Numbered from the stretch's first letter, positions 24,823 through 34,421 are shown. The stretch is DNA of 42,343 nt from CAUYUA01 sp963575675 (GCA_963575675.1 CAUYUA010000207.1:1-42343), one strand, 5' to 3'. The notes: generated from the letters alone by a model not told the origin. A program made the numbers and translations.

Positions 24823-26787
24823 TTAAAGTTCAAGCTGAGTCCCAAGCTCAACAACACGATTCGCCGGGATTTTAAAAAACTCGGTGATGCTGACGGCGTT
24901 GCGGGCCATCCAGATGAAGACGGATTTCTGCCATGTCGGCATTTTCCAAGGGAACGCCAGTCTTTTCCAGAACGGAAGCTTCTGTTCCGTAGATAAGACC
25001 ATGGTCTCTCGGCCGATGAAAAAGGAAGTGTCCATCATGTCAAACTCAAGCCCGGCTTTGCGACAGTTCTCCAAATCTTTGGGAATATTGGGGTCTTCGA
25101 TGAAGCCGTAGCGCAACAGAACACGAAAGAAGTTCTGCTCCAGAGGAATGATTTCAAAACGCTTCCCTTCCGCAACATAAGGCACGTCTTCGGTCTGGAC
25201 CGTCAAGAAAATAACCCGCTGATGAAGGATTTTGTTGTGCTTCATGTTGTGTAGAAGAGGCTGAGGGACGCCGTTCTGATCGCTGGTCATGAATATGGCC
25301 GTGCCCGCCACGCGCGTCGGCGGTTTTATCATCGCGCGTTTTAGGAAATATTCCAAAGGCAAATCGGTTTCGCTTAAGAGCTGCTCCAACAAAGCTCGTC
25401 CGCTTTTCCAAGTGGTCATCAAGATGAAAGCCAAAAGAGCCACCGCCAGAGGCAGCCACCCGCCTTCCATGATCTTCATCGCATTGGAGGCGAAAAAGGA
25501 GAGGTCAATCAAAAGGAATACGCCGACAATGGGACGAGCCATCCAACGACTCCATCCCCAAGCGTGCCGCGCCACAACATAAAACAAGATGGTGGTGATC
25601 ACCATGGTGCCCGTGACCGCCACGCCATAGGCTGCCGCCAGGTTGGAGGAGGACTGGAAGATCAACACCAAGGCGATAATGGCGAGCAGCAAAAACCAGT
25701 TGATCGAAGGGATATAAATCTGGCCGATTTCATCGGAGGAGGTGTGTTGAATTTTCATGCGAGGCCAATAGCCTAACTGAATGGCTTGGCGGGTCAGAGA
25801 AAAAGCTCCGGAAATAACGGCCTGAGAAGCAATTACGGTCGCGGCGGTGGACATGATCACCATGGGAAAAACGCCCCAAGTGGGAACCAACCGGAAAAAC
25901 GGATTCTCCACAGCCGCAGGGTTGATCAGCAAGAGCGCCCCTTGCCCAAAGTAATTTAGCAAGAGGCACGGCATAACGATCAAGAACCATGCGACTCGGA
26001 TGGATTTGCAACCGAAATGACCCATGTCGGCGTAAAGCGCTTCCGCTCCGGTGAGCGCTAGAACCACGCCGCCCAGAACCAAAATTCCCGGAATCTGATG
26101 TGTGGCGAAAAATTGAAAAACATAATAAGGATTGAGGGCGATTAAAACCTCGGGCGCCAAAGTAATCCAGCGAAAACCGAGAATCCCGAGGCTAATGAAC
26201 CAAGCGCACATGATCGGGCCGAAAAGCGCGCCGACGCGACCGGTTCCATGGCGCTGAAAGGCGAAAAGACACGCCAAAACAGCCAATGTGATCGGCACAA
26301 CGTAGGGGCGGAACAAAGGAGTGGCGACATCCATGCCCTCAATGGCGCTGAGCACTGAAATCGCCGGCGTGATCATGCTGTCGCCATAGAACAAGGCGGC
26401 TCCGAATAGGCCAAGCCCCAAAAGAAAGTTGGAGATCATGGAATCTCGACGTTTTCCGGCTGATCCGCCTGATCCGAGCGTATGGAGCATTAAGGCTTGC
26501 AAGGCTAAAATGCCGCCTTCGCCTTTGTTGTCGGCCTTCATAATGAACGTAACATATTTTAGAGTAATAACCACCGCCATTGACCAAAAGATCAAAGACA
26601 AAATTCCCAGGATATTTTCAGGAATGGGCTCCATCACGTAGGCGCCATTAAAACATTCGCGCATCGTATAAAGCGGGCTTGTGCCGATGTCGCCATACAC
26701 AATGCCGATGGCGCTGATTGCCAACCCTAAGGAGCGTGGTTTTTTTCCAGAATGGCCAATGGAGGCTCTAGATGAAGGCGTATGCAT
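24823..26787 (-). CDS. kup: KUP-family potassium uptake permease
   Basis: Proton-coupled K+ importer of the inner membrane. I start at ATG 26787 (654 residues). The frame is open back to 26868, but that extension is not family-like. The opening LGLAISAIGIVYGDIGTSPL is the family signature, followed by YTMRECFNGAY. About 12 membrane helices follow, including KADNKGEGGILALQALM, GDSMITPAISVLSAIEG, and TGAEALYADMGHFGCKSIRV. A cytoplasmic C-terminal domain of about 200 residues follows (from about 470), with GTAIFMTSDQNGVPQPLLHN and SFFIGRETMV. It appears to be a single-gene unit. Confidence 0.96.
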   Translation of the reverse strand: MHTPSSRASIGHSGKKPRSLGLAISAIGIVYGDIGTSPLYTMRECFNGAYVMEPIPENILGILSLIFWSMAVVITLKYVTFIMKADNKGEGGILALQALMLHTLGSGGSAGKRRDSMISNFLLGLGLFGAALFYGDSMITPAISVLSAIEGMDVATPLFRPYVVPITLAVLACLFAFQRHGTGRVGALFGPIMCAWFISLGILGFRWITLAPEVLIALNPYYVFQFFATHQIPGILVLGGVVLALTGAEALYADMGHFGCKSIRVAWFLIVMPCLLLNYFGQGALLLINPAAVENPFFRLVPTWGVFPMVIMSTAATVIASQAVISGAFSLTRQAIQLGYWPRMKIQHTSSDEIGQIYIPSINWFLLLAIIALVLIFQSSSNLAAAYGVAVTGTMVITTILFYVVARHAWGWSRWMARPIVGVFLLIDLSFFASNAMKIMEGGWLPLAVALLAFILMTTWKSGRALLEQLLSETDLPLEYFLKRAMIKPPTRVAGTAIFMTSDQNGVPQPLLHNMKHNKILHQRVIFLTVQTEDVPYVAEGKRFEIIPLEQNFFRVLLRYGFIEDPNIPKDLENCRKAGLEFDMMDTSFFIGRETMVLSTEQKLPFWKRLAFPWKMPTWQKSVFIWMARNAVSITEFFKIPANRVVELGTQLEL

Positions 26788-27780
26788 AAATTCCACACAA
26801 AAAAAGAAACCCGACACATCGCCATATGGAGAGATTGTGTAGCCGCTCCATGGTCGGAGTCTATGCACTCGGGGTGGCGTTTATTGCAAGCTCAAAATAA
26901 AATGTTTGTTAGGTGTAAGGCTGAGATAACGATAGTTGTAGGCAAGCATTTGTGGCTTTTTTATCGCATCGTTGAGCTTTACCTTGGGATAAACAAGAGA
27001 GGTTCTCGTCTCGGTTTTTTATGAGATTTTGCGGTCGGGAACAGGGTCTTTGGACTCATTTAATTTTTCATTAATTTGATGATGTTGGTCGGCGTCTTTT
27101 TCGGACGAATTTTTAGACCCATTGTTATTTGCTGGAAATGTAAGAGTCTGTCCGAAGAAAATATTGATGTTTCCAGCGAGCCCGGCGGTCATCACATTGG
27201 ATCAAAATCCGCAAGACCATTCATGGGGTTTAATTTCGATCAATGAGCTTTGGGCTCGTTGGAAATATTGATCTTTTCTTCGGATAGGCTCTGATGAGGC
27301 GTGGTTTTCGCCATAGAGGCGCATAATGAAGATAAAAAACTTTTCCATTATTCTGAAACATAGTGTTTCAATTTTAGTTAAAAATTCAGAGCGTTTGAAG
27401 TCAGCGCGAAACGATAAATTAAAAAATAGCGGTTATCGTAAAAAACATATAGCCTCATTTCGAATAGAGCGCGATCCTGAGACGGATAAAGTTATGGAAA
27501 AATGTGCGGAAACAAAAAACGATGGCGTCGCTTTGGTTGTCGAAAGAGCGGAGTCGTAGGCTTGTCTCGCGATTGAGCAGAGAAAATGGCGTAGATAAAA
27601 GCGTCAATGAACAAAGAGCCGTCAGAGTAGAAACGCCTTAAGAAAATCACAAGAAATATCGAAGAATACGTGAGGAAACAGAACACACCTCGGATTTAAT
27701 TCGGAATAAACCGATCTGTTCGAAGGTGACAAGCAAAAAAACGGAGCCTTCAATTTGGAAAAGGCTCTTTAAGGGAGGAA
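26788..27780. other. Long AT-rich region before the globin-coupled receptor
   Basis: About 1 kb without a convincing gene. It holds a family B element (27143-27292). An open frame at 27326-27559 (77 codons, Lys-rich, GAGG upstream) cannot be confirmed as a gene. A small hairpin (AGCCTTC...GAAAAGGCT, about 27744-27768) lies just before the receptor gene's SD. Confidence 0.4.
27143..27292. repeat. Family B inverted-repeat element, copy 2
   Basis: Arms of about 41 bases: AGAGTCTGTCCGAAGAAAAT, ATTGATGTTTCC, AGCGAGCCC on the left, and the inverse on the right (GGGCTCGTTGGAAATATTGA … CTTCGGATAGGCTCT), with six or seven differences. The 65-base centre encodes nothing. The tips look like insertion-sequence ends, so this is MITE-like. 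Confidence 0.75.
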
Positions 27781-29961
27781 ATGAAGATGGACGCTTATTG
27801 CGGCTTTCAACAAAATGAAGCGGCCGCGTCGCATCAAATCAACCGAGAGCTTTGGAGGATCGATGATCGAACAGGAGCTTTGTTGCGCGGCGTGTGGGCA
27901 AAGTTTTCAAAGCATATTGATCCGTTGGTGCATGAGTTCTATCGTTTTATGTCGAGTATTCCGGGAACAGCGGGGTTCTTGGCGGATAAAGGAAAAGTCG
28001 ATTGCTTAAAGGTTTTACAGAAAAACCATTGGGCGTCATTGTTTAACGGATCATTCGATCAGGATTTCGTAACGCGGGCGCGGGCGGTGGGCATGGCGCA
28101 TGCGCGGATCGGTTTGTCGCCGAGCTACTTTATAGCAGGATATGCTCTGGTGATGGACGAGATGATTCGCACGCTTGTCTCGGGTGGGCGACGGCGTTCC
28201 GGCGATCTCGCCGATGAGATCAGCGCGACGATTCGCGTGTTGATGATGGAAATGAGTTTTTCATTGTCCGTCTATTCCGAAACCAAGGAAACGGAAGACC
28301 GTCAACGCCAGATGCAGGAGTTGGCGGAGCTGTTCGAACACGAGTTGGATCAGGCGTTGGAGTTTGTGCGTCGCACAGGCGGCGGAATGGAGGACGCGAC
28401 TGAAACCATGTCTCACGCGGCGCGGCAAGTCAGCAAAGACGTCGAGCATGTGACGGACGTGGCGCAGAAGGCGAACGGCAACGCGCAGATGATCGCAGGA
28501 GCGGCGGAAAAACTTTCCGCTTCCATTACAGAGATTTCGCAACAGGTGGAGCACTCGACCCAGGCGGCGCAAGCGGCGACGGGACGATCTGAATCTGCGC
28601 GAGCGCTGGCCCAAGAATTGACTGTGGTGTCGCAACGCATCGGGTCGATTGTGCAGTTGATCGAGCGCATCTCCAAAGAAACTCGGTTGTTGGCGCTGAA
28701 CGCCAATATCGAGGCGGCGCGGGCGGGAGACGCCGGTCGAGGCTTTGCGGTGGTGGCTCATGAAGTGAAAACCTTGGCGGATCAGACCAATCGCGCCACG
28801 GGAGACATTCGTTCGGAAATCCAGGCGATGCAGGCGGTGATCCACAACACGGTTGAAGCGATTGGAGCCGTGGCCGATCGCGTCGCCGAGACCACCGGCG
28901 ATATTTCCGTGATTGCTCAGGCGGTGTCGCAACAGACGACGGTGACGCGCGAAATTGCCGAAAACGCCGATCTGGCCGCGTCCGGCGCTGAGGATCTTCA
29001 CGAGCGCATCATCCGAGTGTCGCAGGAGGCAGAGGTGAGCGTGCGCGAATCAGATGCTTTGCGCAGCAACACCAAAGGTCTGATCGAGCAGGTGATGGGG
29101 ATTCGGCGGCGCGTCATCGCCACCTTGCGGTCGACCCGCTTCGCCGACCGGCGTCAAGACGTGCGGATCGCCGTAGACATTCCGGTGCAATGCGTTGTTG
29201 GGGGAAAGGCGTATTCGTCGCGCTTGGACAATCTTTCCGCGCATGGGGCGCAGGTGCGCGACGCGTCTTTGGCAAAAGAGCGGGGAATCGAACGCAGCGT
29301 CGTCGAGCTGACTGTTCCCGACATCGGTCGCGCAACCGGTAAGGTTGTGTCTATTGAGCCCGATATTCTGCACATCAAGTTCGATCAGGTTGAAGCCGGA
29401 GCCACCGAACGCTTATTGCGAGCATTGGACTCATGGAAGAAAGATAACGAGGAAGTTGTGGCGGTGGCTCGGGACGCCGCTCAGAAGATTGGGAAGTTGT
29501 TCGAAGAGGCTTTGGCCCGTGGAGAGATAAAGGCCGAGGAGTTGTGGGATGTAGACTATCGTATGATTAAAGATTCCAATCCTCCTCAGTATCTTACACG
29601 TTTCACGCATTTTTGTGATCGGGTTTTGCCTCCAATTCAAGAGCCTTTGCTTGTAACCTATCCCAGAATTACGTTTACGGCTGCGGTTGATTCGAACGGT
29701 TATTTGCCGACGCATAACAGAAAATACTCGGCGCCTCAACGATCCGATGATTCGGTCTGGAATACGGCTCATTGTCGCAACCGTCGTATCTTTGACGATC
29801 GCACGGGATTGGCGGCGGCGCGGAATCGTCAGCCGTTTTTGGTGCAAACTTATCGTCGCGATATGGGGGGCGGCGAAATTGCAGTTATGAAAGACACTTC
29901 GTCGCCGATTTTGATCAACGGCCAACATTGGGGAGGGTTTCGCATTGGGTGCCGTCTGTGA
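27781..29961 (+). CDS. Globin-coupled methyl-accepting receptor with PilZ domain
   Basis: A soluble chemoreceptor-like protein without membrane segments, 726 residues in this frame. Residues 20-165 form a globin sensor domain (WRIDDRTGALLRGVWAKFSK, proximal His about 83 in QKNHWASLF, GMAHARIGLSPSYFIAGYAL). Residues 200-440 are the methyl-accepting signalling domain, with the hairpin tip RLLALNANIEAARAGDAGRG then FAVVAHEVKTLADQT. Residues 455-545 look like PilZ (RRQDVRIAVDIPVQ, NLSAHGAQVRD), which in other proteins binds cyclic di-GMP. Residues 565-726 are a C-terminal module with DRTGLAAARN, YRRDMGGGEIAVMKD and GQHWGGFRIG. GGGAGG fits ATG 27787 better than 27781. No chemotaxis genes adjoin it. 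Confidence 0.9.
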   Translation: MKMDAYCGFQQNEAAASHQINRELWRIDDRTGALLRGVWAKFSKHIDPLVHEFYRFMSSIPGTAGFLADKGKVDCLKVLQKNHWASLFNGSFDQDFVTRARAVGMAHARIGLSPSYFIAGYALVMDEMIRTLVSGGRRRSGDLADEISATIRVLMMEMSFSLSVYSETKETEDRQRQMQELAELFEHELDQALEFVRRTGGGMEDATETMSHAARQVSKDVEHVTDVAQKANGNAQMIAGAAEKLSASITEISQQVEHSTQAAQAATGRSESARALAQELTVVSQRIGSIVQLIERISKETRLLALNANIEAARAGDAGRGFAVVAHEVKTLADQTNRATGDIRSEIQAMQAVIHNTVEAIGAVADRVAETTGDISVIAQAVSQQTTVTREIAENADLAASGAEDLHERIIRVSQEAEVSVRESDALRSNTKGLIEQVMGIRRRVIATLRSTRFADRRQDVRIAVDIPVQCVVGGKAYSSRLDNLSAHGAQVRDASLAKERGIERSVVELTVPDIGRATGKVVSIEPDILHIKFDQVEAGATERLLRALDSWKKDNEEVVAVARDAAQKIGKLFEEALARGEIKAEELWDVDYRMIKDSNPPQYLTRFTHFCDRVLPPIQEPLLVTYPRITFTAAVDSNGYLPTHNRKYSAPQRSDDSVWNTAHCRNRRIFDDRTGLAAARNRQPFLVQTYRRDMGGGEIAVMKDTSSPILINGQHWGGFRIGCRL

Positions 29962-30070
29962 CGTTGACGCATCGTCTTTGTTTTTCCGCATATCTTCTCT
30001 GTTCGGTCAAAAATTCGAAGAAACTTGACGATTTCACCGAATGGAAACGGCCCTCGCGCTTTTGGTCGTC

Positions 30071-30134
30071 ACAGTCTCCAAGTCACGGTTTCCAAAGGCC
30101 TTTCGGCCTTTGGCGGGTCCAGGGGGCGGAGCCC
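30071..30134 (+). repeat. Family C repeat interrupted by the IS4-type element
   Basis: Reads ACAGTCTCCAAGTCACGG, CCAAAGGCCTTTCGGCCTTTGG and GGTCCAGGGGGCGGAGCCC. The element resumes at 31484 as GGGCGGAGCCCTGGCC after the insertion, as the uninterrupted copy at 15484-15556 shows. Confidence 0.8.
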
Positions 30135-31483
30135 CATATGCGCTAGGATATGGGGTTGACGCGGCGATAAAATTGTGATTTATCAACGCGATGGACACGA
30201 TTTCTCTTCTCGCCAAGGATTGGAACGCGTTTGTCGCGCAGATATCCCGATTCATCGACCTTGACGCAACCGCCGCTTCGTTCAAAGCGCTCCAGCGACG
30301 ACGGGGCGTGAAAGACGCCTCGTCGTTGCTGCGTCTTGGGCTTGGCTATGGTCCCTGTGGCTTGTCACTCCGTCAAGCCGCCGCATGGGCGGAAGTCACT
30401 GGCGTCGCCAGCCTTGCGAATACGTCGCTTCTTGACCGGCTTCGAAACTCTTCAGATTGGTTTGCTGAGATTGTCCGGTCTTTGATGTCGGATAGAATTA
30501 AACCAACCAACAGTTACTATGATGGCCGGACGATAAAGCTTATTGATGGATCATCGATATCTGAGCCGGGAAGCAAAGGAACTGACTGGAGACTGCACGC
30601 CGCCTATGATCTTGGAAGTGGGCAATTTAGCCATATAAAGGTCACGGATCAACACACAGCGGAGAGCTTAACCCATGCCCCAGTTCAAGCTGGAGACATA
30701 CTGATTGCTGATCGAGGCTATGCGAAAGCCGCAGATCTATTGGCGGTTAATCAACAGGGTGGAGATTTTATCGTCAGGATTGGTTGGCGCTCGCTTCGGC
30801 TTCTGAATTGCGATGGTAAGGTCTTTGATTTGTTTGGGAAACTTTCCTCAGATTCCGGAGATGGGGCCGTTGATGTCTCCGTGATGATTGCCCCGCGCAA
30901 AGGCCGGCCGGCCTTGCCGGTGCGTTTGATCTTGCTGAAAAAACCTGATGGCGCGACCGAGCAGGAGCAACGCCGCGTCGAGCGTCGGAGCAACAGAAAT
31001 CAACACCAGATTGATCCGCGCACTTTGATCGCGGCGGGCTACGTCATGATCGTAACGTCGTTGGCGGCGGACGCCTTTCCCGCACACGAAGTTGCCGCTC
31101 TTTACCGACTGCGCTGGCAAATTGAAATCGCATTCAAGAGACTAAAGAGCATCCTCCACATCGATCGCTTGCGCGCATACGACCCAGACCTAGCCAAATC
31201 CTGGATATATTGCCACATTATTGCGGCCCTTGCGATCGACAGAATGAGCCAGGAAATCCTGGAATCTTCCCCCTAAGCGTACAGAACACCTAAAATACGA
31301 ACCTTGCTCATGGCGTGTATATATTATTGTTCGAAAGATGTTGATCTCTATCGTTGAAGGGGAGCACAGCACCAAACGCCTGATCAAGGCATTCAGACCC
31401 TGCACACGAAACCTCTTTGACCCTCCGCGAAAGCGCAAAAAGCAGATGCACGAGAGGCAAAAATTATTATCCTAGCGCATATG
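30135..31483 (+). mobile_element. IS4-family insertion sequence
   Basis: Ends are perfect 16-bp inverted repeats CATATGCGCTAGGATA (30135-30150, inverse at 31468-31483). An 11-bp direct duplication GGGCGGAGCCC flanks them (30124-30134 and 31484-31494). The 1349-bp element carries one transposase whose reading frame is broken near its end. Confidence 0.93.
30191..31475 (+). CDS. IS4-family transposase with a +1 frame break near the C-terminus
   Basis: DDE transposase. Catalytic residues are visible in TIKLIDGSSI (first Asp), ILIADRGYAKA (second Asp) and the YRLRWQIEIAFKRLK signature (Glu). The open frame stops at 31276 after AIDRMSQEILESSP (361 residues). A further 67 codons in the next frame (PKRTEHLKYEPCSWRVYIIV … FDPPRKRKKQMHERQKLLS) end at 31475 inside the right inverted repeat, giving about 428 residues, normal for IS4. 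The break is at UCC CCC UAA (31268-31276). One extra C in the run, or +1 slippage of CCC to CCU at the stop codon, would explain it. Confidence 0.85.
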
Positions 31484-31494
31484 GGGCGGAGCCC

Positions 31495-31991
31495 TGGCCT
31501 TTTCCTTGCATTTCCTTGCATTTCCTTGACCGTCTCTCTGATCGTCGGGAATCATAGAAGGCTTTCGTTCTTGGCCCGAACGACTGGGAACATCGGTCAT
31601 GGAATGTTTTCTGGTTTTTTTATGAAGAATCGAAAGGGCGCCGTTTTTTTCGACCGAGAAGGTCATTTCGGCCTCATGAGGTTTTTTATTCAAAAAAGTT
31701 GAAGGCCGTGCGTCGTCTTTTCAGTTTGTCGGTGTGATTTACAGAATCTTTCGCTTTTTTTCTCCCCAGGTAAAAAGAATTATTTCTGATGGAGTCATCC
31801 TTAAATCGATGCCATTGTTTTCCTGTCCTCGTCGCCTTTTCGTCACAGAAAAAGTTCCACTGTGTTTTTGCGTTGAGTCGGCTCTTGACCTTGAACGCTC
31901 CTATCAGCCAAAGTAAGGTGCTCTCCTCTTTCTCAAGAGCGTTTTTCCGTTCATACCATAAATCGGCGCCACTTTTCCGGAGCCCTTCCCG
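31495..31991. other. Intergenic region after the IS4-type element
   Basis: Starts with the end of the interrupted family C repeat and a three-fold tandem TTTCCTTGCA-type 10-mer (about 31500-31529). A family A tip remnant (AAGGCTTTCGTTCTTGGCCC, about 31557-31597) follows. The remaining AT-rich DNA holds no gene I can support; the plus frame 31789-32235 overlaps the membrane-protein gene and is a shadow. Confidence 0.5.
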
Positions 31992-33566
31992 ATGTATTTT
32001 GCGGCATTACCTCGCTCGCTGGCCTTCGACGAGCGATTGGAGAAATCGCGTCTTCTTGCGCCGGTTTTCCTTATGTTGGCGTTGGCGGCGGCTTTGCCGA
32101 TCTTTTCGGTCGATATTCCGCCTTTGGCCGACTACATCAATCATTTGGCGCGGATGCACGTTATCGCTTATGTCGATGAAAATCCGCTCTTGTCCCAGTT
32201 TTACAGCATCGATTGGGCGATCATTCCCAATTTGATGATGGATTTGATTGTTCCTCCGCTTCATAGGTCAATGGATATTTATCTGGCGGGAAAGGCTTTT
32301 TTATTGGCGACCTTCATGGTCACCGTCACCGGATGCTTTGCTCTTCATTATGCGTTATACCGGCATTGGTCTCCATGGCCGTTGGTTAGTTTTTTGTTTC
32401 TCTACAATAACGTCCTGCTGTTTGGTTTGATGAATTATTTGTTCGGTTTGGGAGTGGCCTTGTGGGGATGCGCCGCCTGGATCGCGTTGCGTGGGCGTTC
32501 TGCGATTGTTCGCGGCGTTGTTTCTGTGGCGTTCATCGCCGTTTTGTTCGTCAGCCATTTGTTTGCGGTGGGTTTGTATGGTTTGGGGCTGATGTGTTGT
32601 GAGCTTTGGCTTTGGCAGCGGCAACGGCAGCATTTGACTCTGAAGCGCTGCGTCATTGATTGTTTGGCGTTCGGCGTTCCGTTTCTAATGATTATTCCGC
32701 CGATGCTGAAAAGCCCGACGATTGGTTTGGCCGGAGATTATGTGTGGGAGTCTTCCGGTAAACTCGATGGTCTCTATTACATTTTCCAGAACTACTCCGA
32801 CTTGTTGGACATGTCTCTGGCCGCTTTGATGGTCGCGGCGTTGGTCTGGGCGATCCAAAGTCGGTTGCTGCGTTTGCATCCCATCGGTTGGTACTTGATG
32901 GGCATCGGCACGGTCGTCTATATGATTATGCCGCGCATGTTGTTCAGCTCATGGGTGGCCGATCAGCGATTGCCGATCGCTCTGGTCTTTATGATGATCG
33001 GCTTTGCGCGGTTCGACACCGCAAACCGCACGGGAAGATATGCGCTTTATTTGTTTGTGGTTTTGATGGGGATCACGCGCTTTGCTTCCGAGCAGTTGAT
33101 CTGGCAGAACATCGATCACGCGTATTCCGATTTTCGTCGGTCGGTCGAGCATATCGAGCCAGGCAGCAAGGTTTTGGTGGCGATTGCTGATCAGCAGTCG
33201 GGGAACGAGGCCTTTAACATGTCGCTGAGTCATGCAGCGTGCATTGCAATGATCGAGCGTTCAAGCCTCGTGACGACGGCGTTCAGCGTTCAAGGCAAAC
33301 AGGTCTTGACGGTGAAGCCGGAATATCGGGATCGTGTGGACACGCAAGACGGCGAACCTCCAACGGCGAGTCAATTGGTCGCGGCGACGGCTGCGGATCG
33401 TTCTATTCCTCAAGACGCTTATTGGGCGAATTGGACTGAACAATATGACTACGTCTATATTCTTTACACGGATAGCGATCCGAACCCCGCGCCGGAGTAT
33501 TTGACGTCGGTGTATGAGGGCAATCGTTTTCAATTGTATCGGATCAAAACAGGGGAAGGTGAGTGA
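31992..33566 (+). CDS. Polytopic membrane protein, GT-C glycosyltransferase-like
   Basis: A 524-residue protein with about ten hydrophobic helices over residues 20-365 and a soluble C-terminal part of about 150 residues. The first loop after helix 1 (VDIPPLADYINHLARMHVIA) places acidic residues where lipid-linked-sugar GT-C enzymes carry their catalytic Asp. The layout (N-terminal multi-helix core, C-terminal outside domain) fits GT-C enzymes such as PMT/ArnT-like proteins. I do not recognise a specific family or sugar. The start ATG has GGAG about ten bases upstream. The gene stands alone and is followed by a terminator. Confidence 0.7.
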   Translation: MYFAALPRSLAFDERLEKSRLLAPVFLMLALAAALPIFSVDIPPLADYINHLARMHVIAYVDENPLLSQFYSIDWAIIPNLMMDLIVPPLHRSMDIYLAGKAFLLATFMVTVTGCFALHYALYRHWSPWPLVSFLFLYNNVLLFGLMNYLFGLGVALWGCAAWIALRGRSAIVRGVVSVAFIAVLFVSHLFAVGLYGLGLMCCELWLWQRQRQHLTLKRCVIDCLAFGVPFLMIIPPMLKSPTIGLAGDYVWESSGKLDGLYYIFQNYSDLLDMSLAALMVAALVWAIQSRLLRLHPIGWYLMGIGTVVYMIMPRMLFSSWVADQRLPIALVFMMIGFARFDTANRTGRYALYLFVVLMGITRFASEQLIWQNIDHAYSDFRRSVEHIEPGSKVLVAIADQQSGNEAFNMSLSHAACIAMIERSSLVTTAFSVQGKQVLTVKPEYRDRVDTQDGEPPTASQLVAATAADRSIPQDAYWANWTEQYDYVYILYTDSDPNPAPEYLTSVYEGNRFQLYRIKTGEGE

Positions 33567-33591
33567 TTTGCTGAATTAAGCCGGTTCGGCG

Positions 33592-33629
33592 GGTCCGGAG
33601 GCTGGGAAGGCGGTCTCTGGACCTTTTTT
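33592..33629 (+). terminator. Terminator after the GT-C-like gene
   Basis: GGTCCGGAG pairs with CTCTGGACC around a 14-base loop, followed by TTTTTTG. About 25 bases after the stop codon. Confidence 0.8.
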
Positions 33630-33813
33630 GTTTTTTATGAGTTTTTTTTATTTTTCATGAATTGTGTATCGGTCGTTCGGCGCGTTGGCGTTCATTCTGA
33701 GGCGCCGCAAAAAAGCGCGTAAACCAGAGCAGCGTAAATTTTCTTGGTTCTGCGGTGAGCAACGTCTATTCTGTGAGGATTTACCTCATGACCACAACAC
33801 AGGGGTGCGCGCC

Positions 33814-34356
33814 ATGACGTTCGGCGATATACGAAAGATCATCGGCCTGATCGCTCTTTTTTCTTGCTTTGCTGCTGGAGCTGCTTTGGCGCAGCAAGTC
33901 GAGCCGCCGCCTGCGTGTGCTCCGGACATCAAGAAGCATTGTGCGGCTGTCGTTAAAGGCGGTGGGGCAAAGATTATCGAGTGTCTTAAAGCGAATGACA
34001 TGGTGTTGACGCCGGCTTGCAAATTGACGGTCACCAATGTTGGTTCACCTTATCAAGAATCGCCTTGCAAGCTTGATATAGAGAAACTATGTCCAACGCT
34101 GCAACCCGGCGGCAGTAAAATTGTTGATTGCTTGCGCAAAAATCAAGCGACGATTACTCCAGAGTGCAAAAACGATCTTGGCACACGGGCTTTTATTCTG
34201 AAGGACACGCCATGTCGTGTTGATGTTGATAAGATTGATGCATTGTGCTCTACGGTTGCTCCTGGCGCGGGACGGTTGGTTGGTTGCATGCGTCCTTTTG
34301 CGATGACTCTGACGGCGGGATGTCGCACATACTCTAGTATGCGATTAAAAGACTAA
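33814..34356 (+). CDS. Periplasmic Cys-rich repeat protein
   Basis: A 180-residue protein from ATG 33814 (AGGGG upstream) with a signal peptide (IIGLIALFSCFAAGAALA then QQ). The mature part has three repeats of a C-x-D-x3-C … G-x-I-C-L … C pattern: CAPDIKKHCAAV…IIECLK…PACK; CKLDIEKLCPTL…IVDCLRK…ECK; CRVDVDKIDALC…LVGCM…GC. This matches the cysteine-rich repeat family also found in eukaryotic Golgi protein GLG1. Spacing suggests disulfide pairs and an oxidised periplasmic location. Function in bacteria is not established. Confidence 0.8.
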   Translation: MTFGDIRKIIGLIALFSCFAAGAALAQQVEPPPACAPDIKKHCAAVVKGGGAKIIECLKANDMVLTPACKLTVTNVGSPYQESPCKLDIEKLCPTLQPGGSKIVDCLRKNQATITPECKNDLGTRAFILKDTPCRVDVDKIDALCSTVAPGAGRLVGCMRPFAMTLTAGCRTYSSMRLKD

Positions 34357-34421
34357 CGGCGTTGCGCCTTTCTTGAATAAAAGAAAAGGCGGAAGAAAAA
34401 AGGAAAGAAGAAACTAAAAAC

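Noticed and set aside
27326..27559. Small Lys-rich open frame with GAGG upstream
   Set aside because: AT-rich composition, no recognisable motif and no supporting context. It could be real but I cannot support it.
28261..29001. Minus-strand frame opposite the receptor gene
   Set aside because: Arg/His-rich shadow translation of the methyl-accepting domain.
31789..32235. Plus-strand frame overlapping the start of the GT-C-like gene
   Set aside because: Overlaps in another frame and has Arg/Ser-rich shadow sequence.
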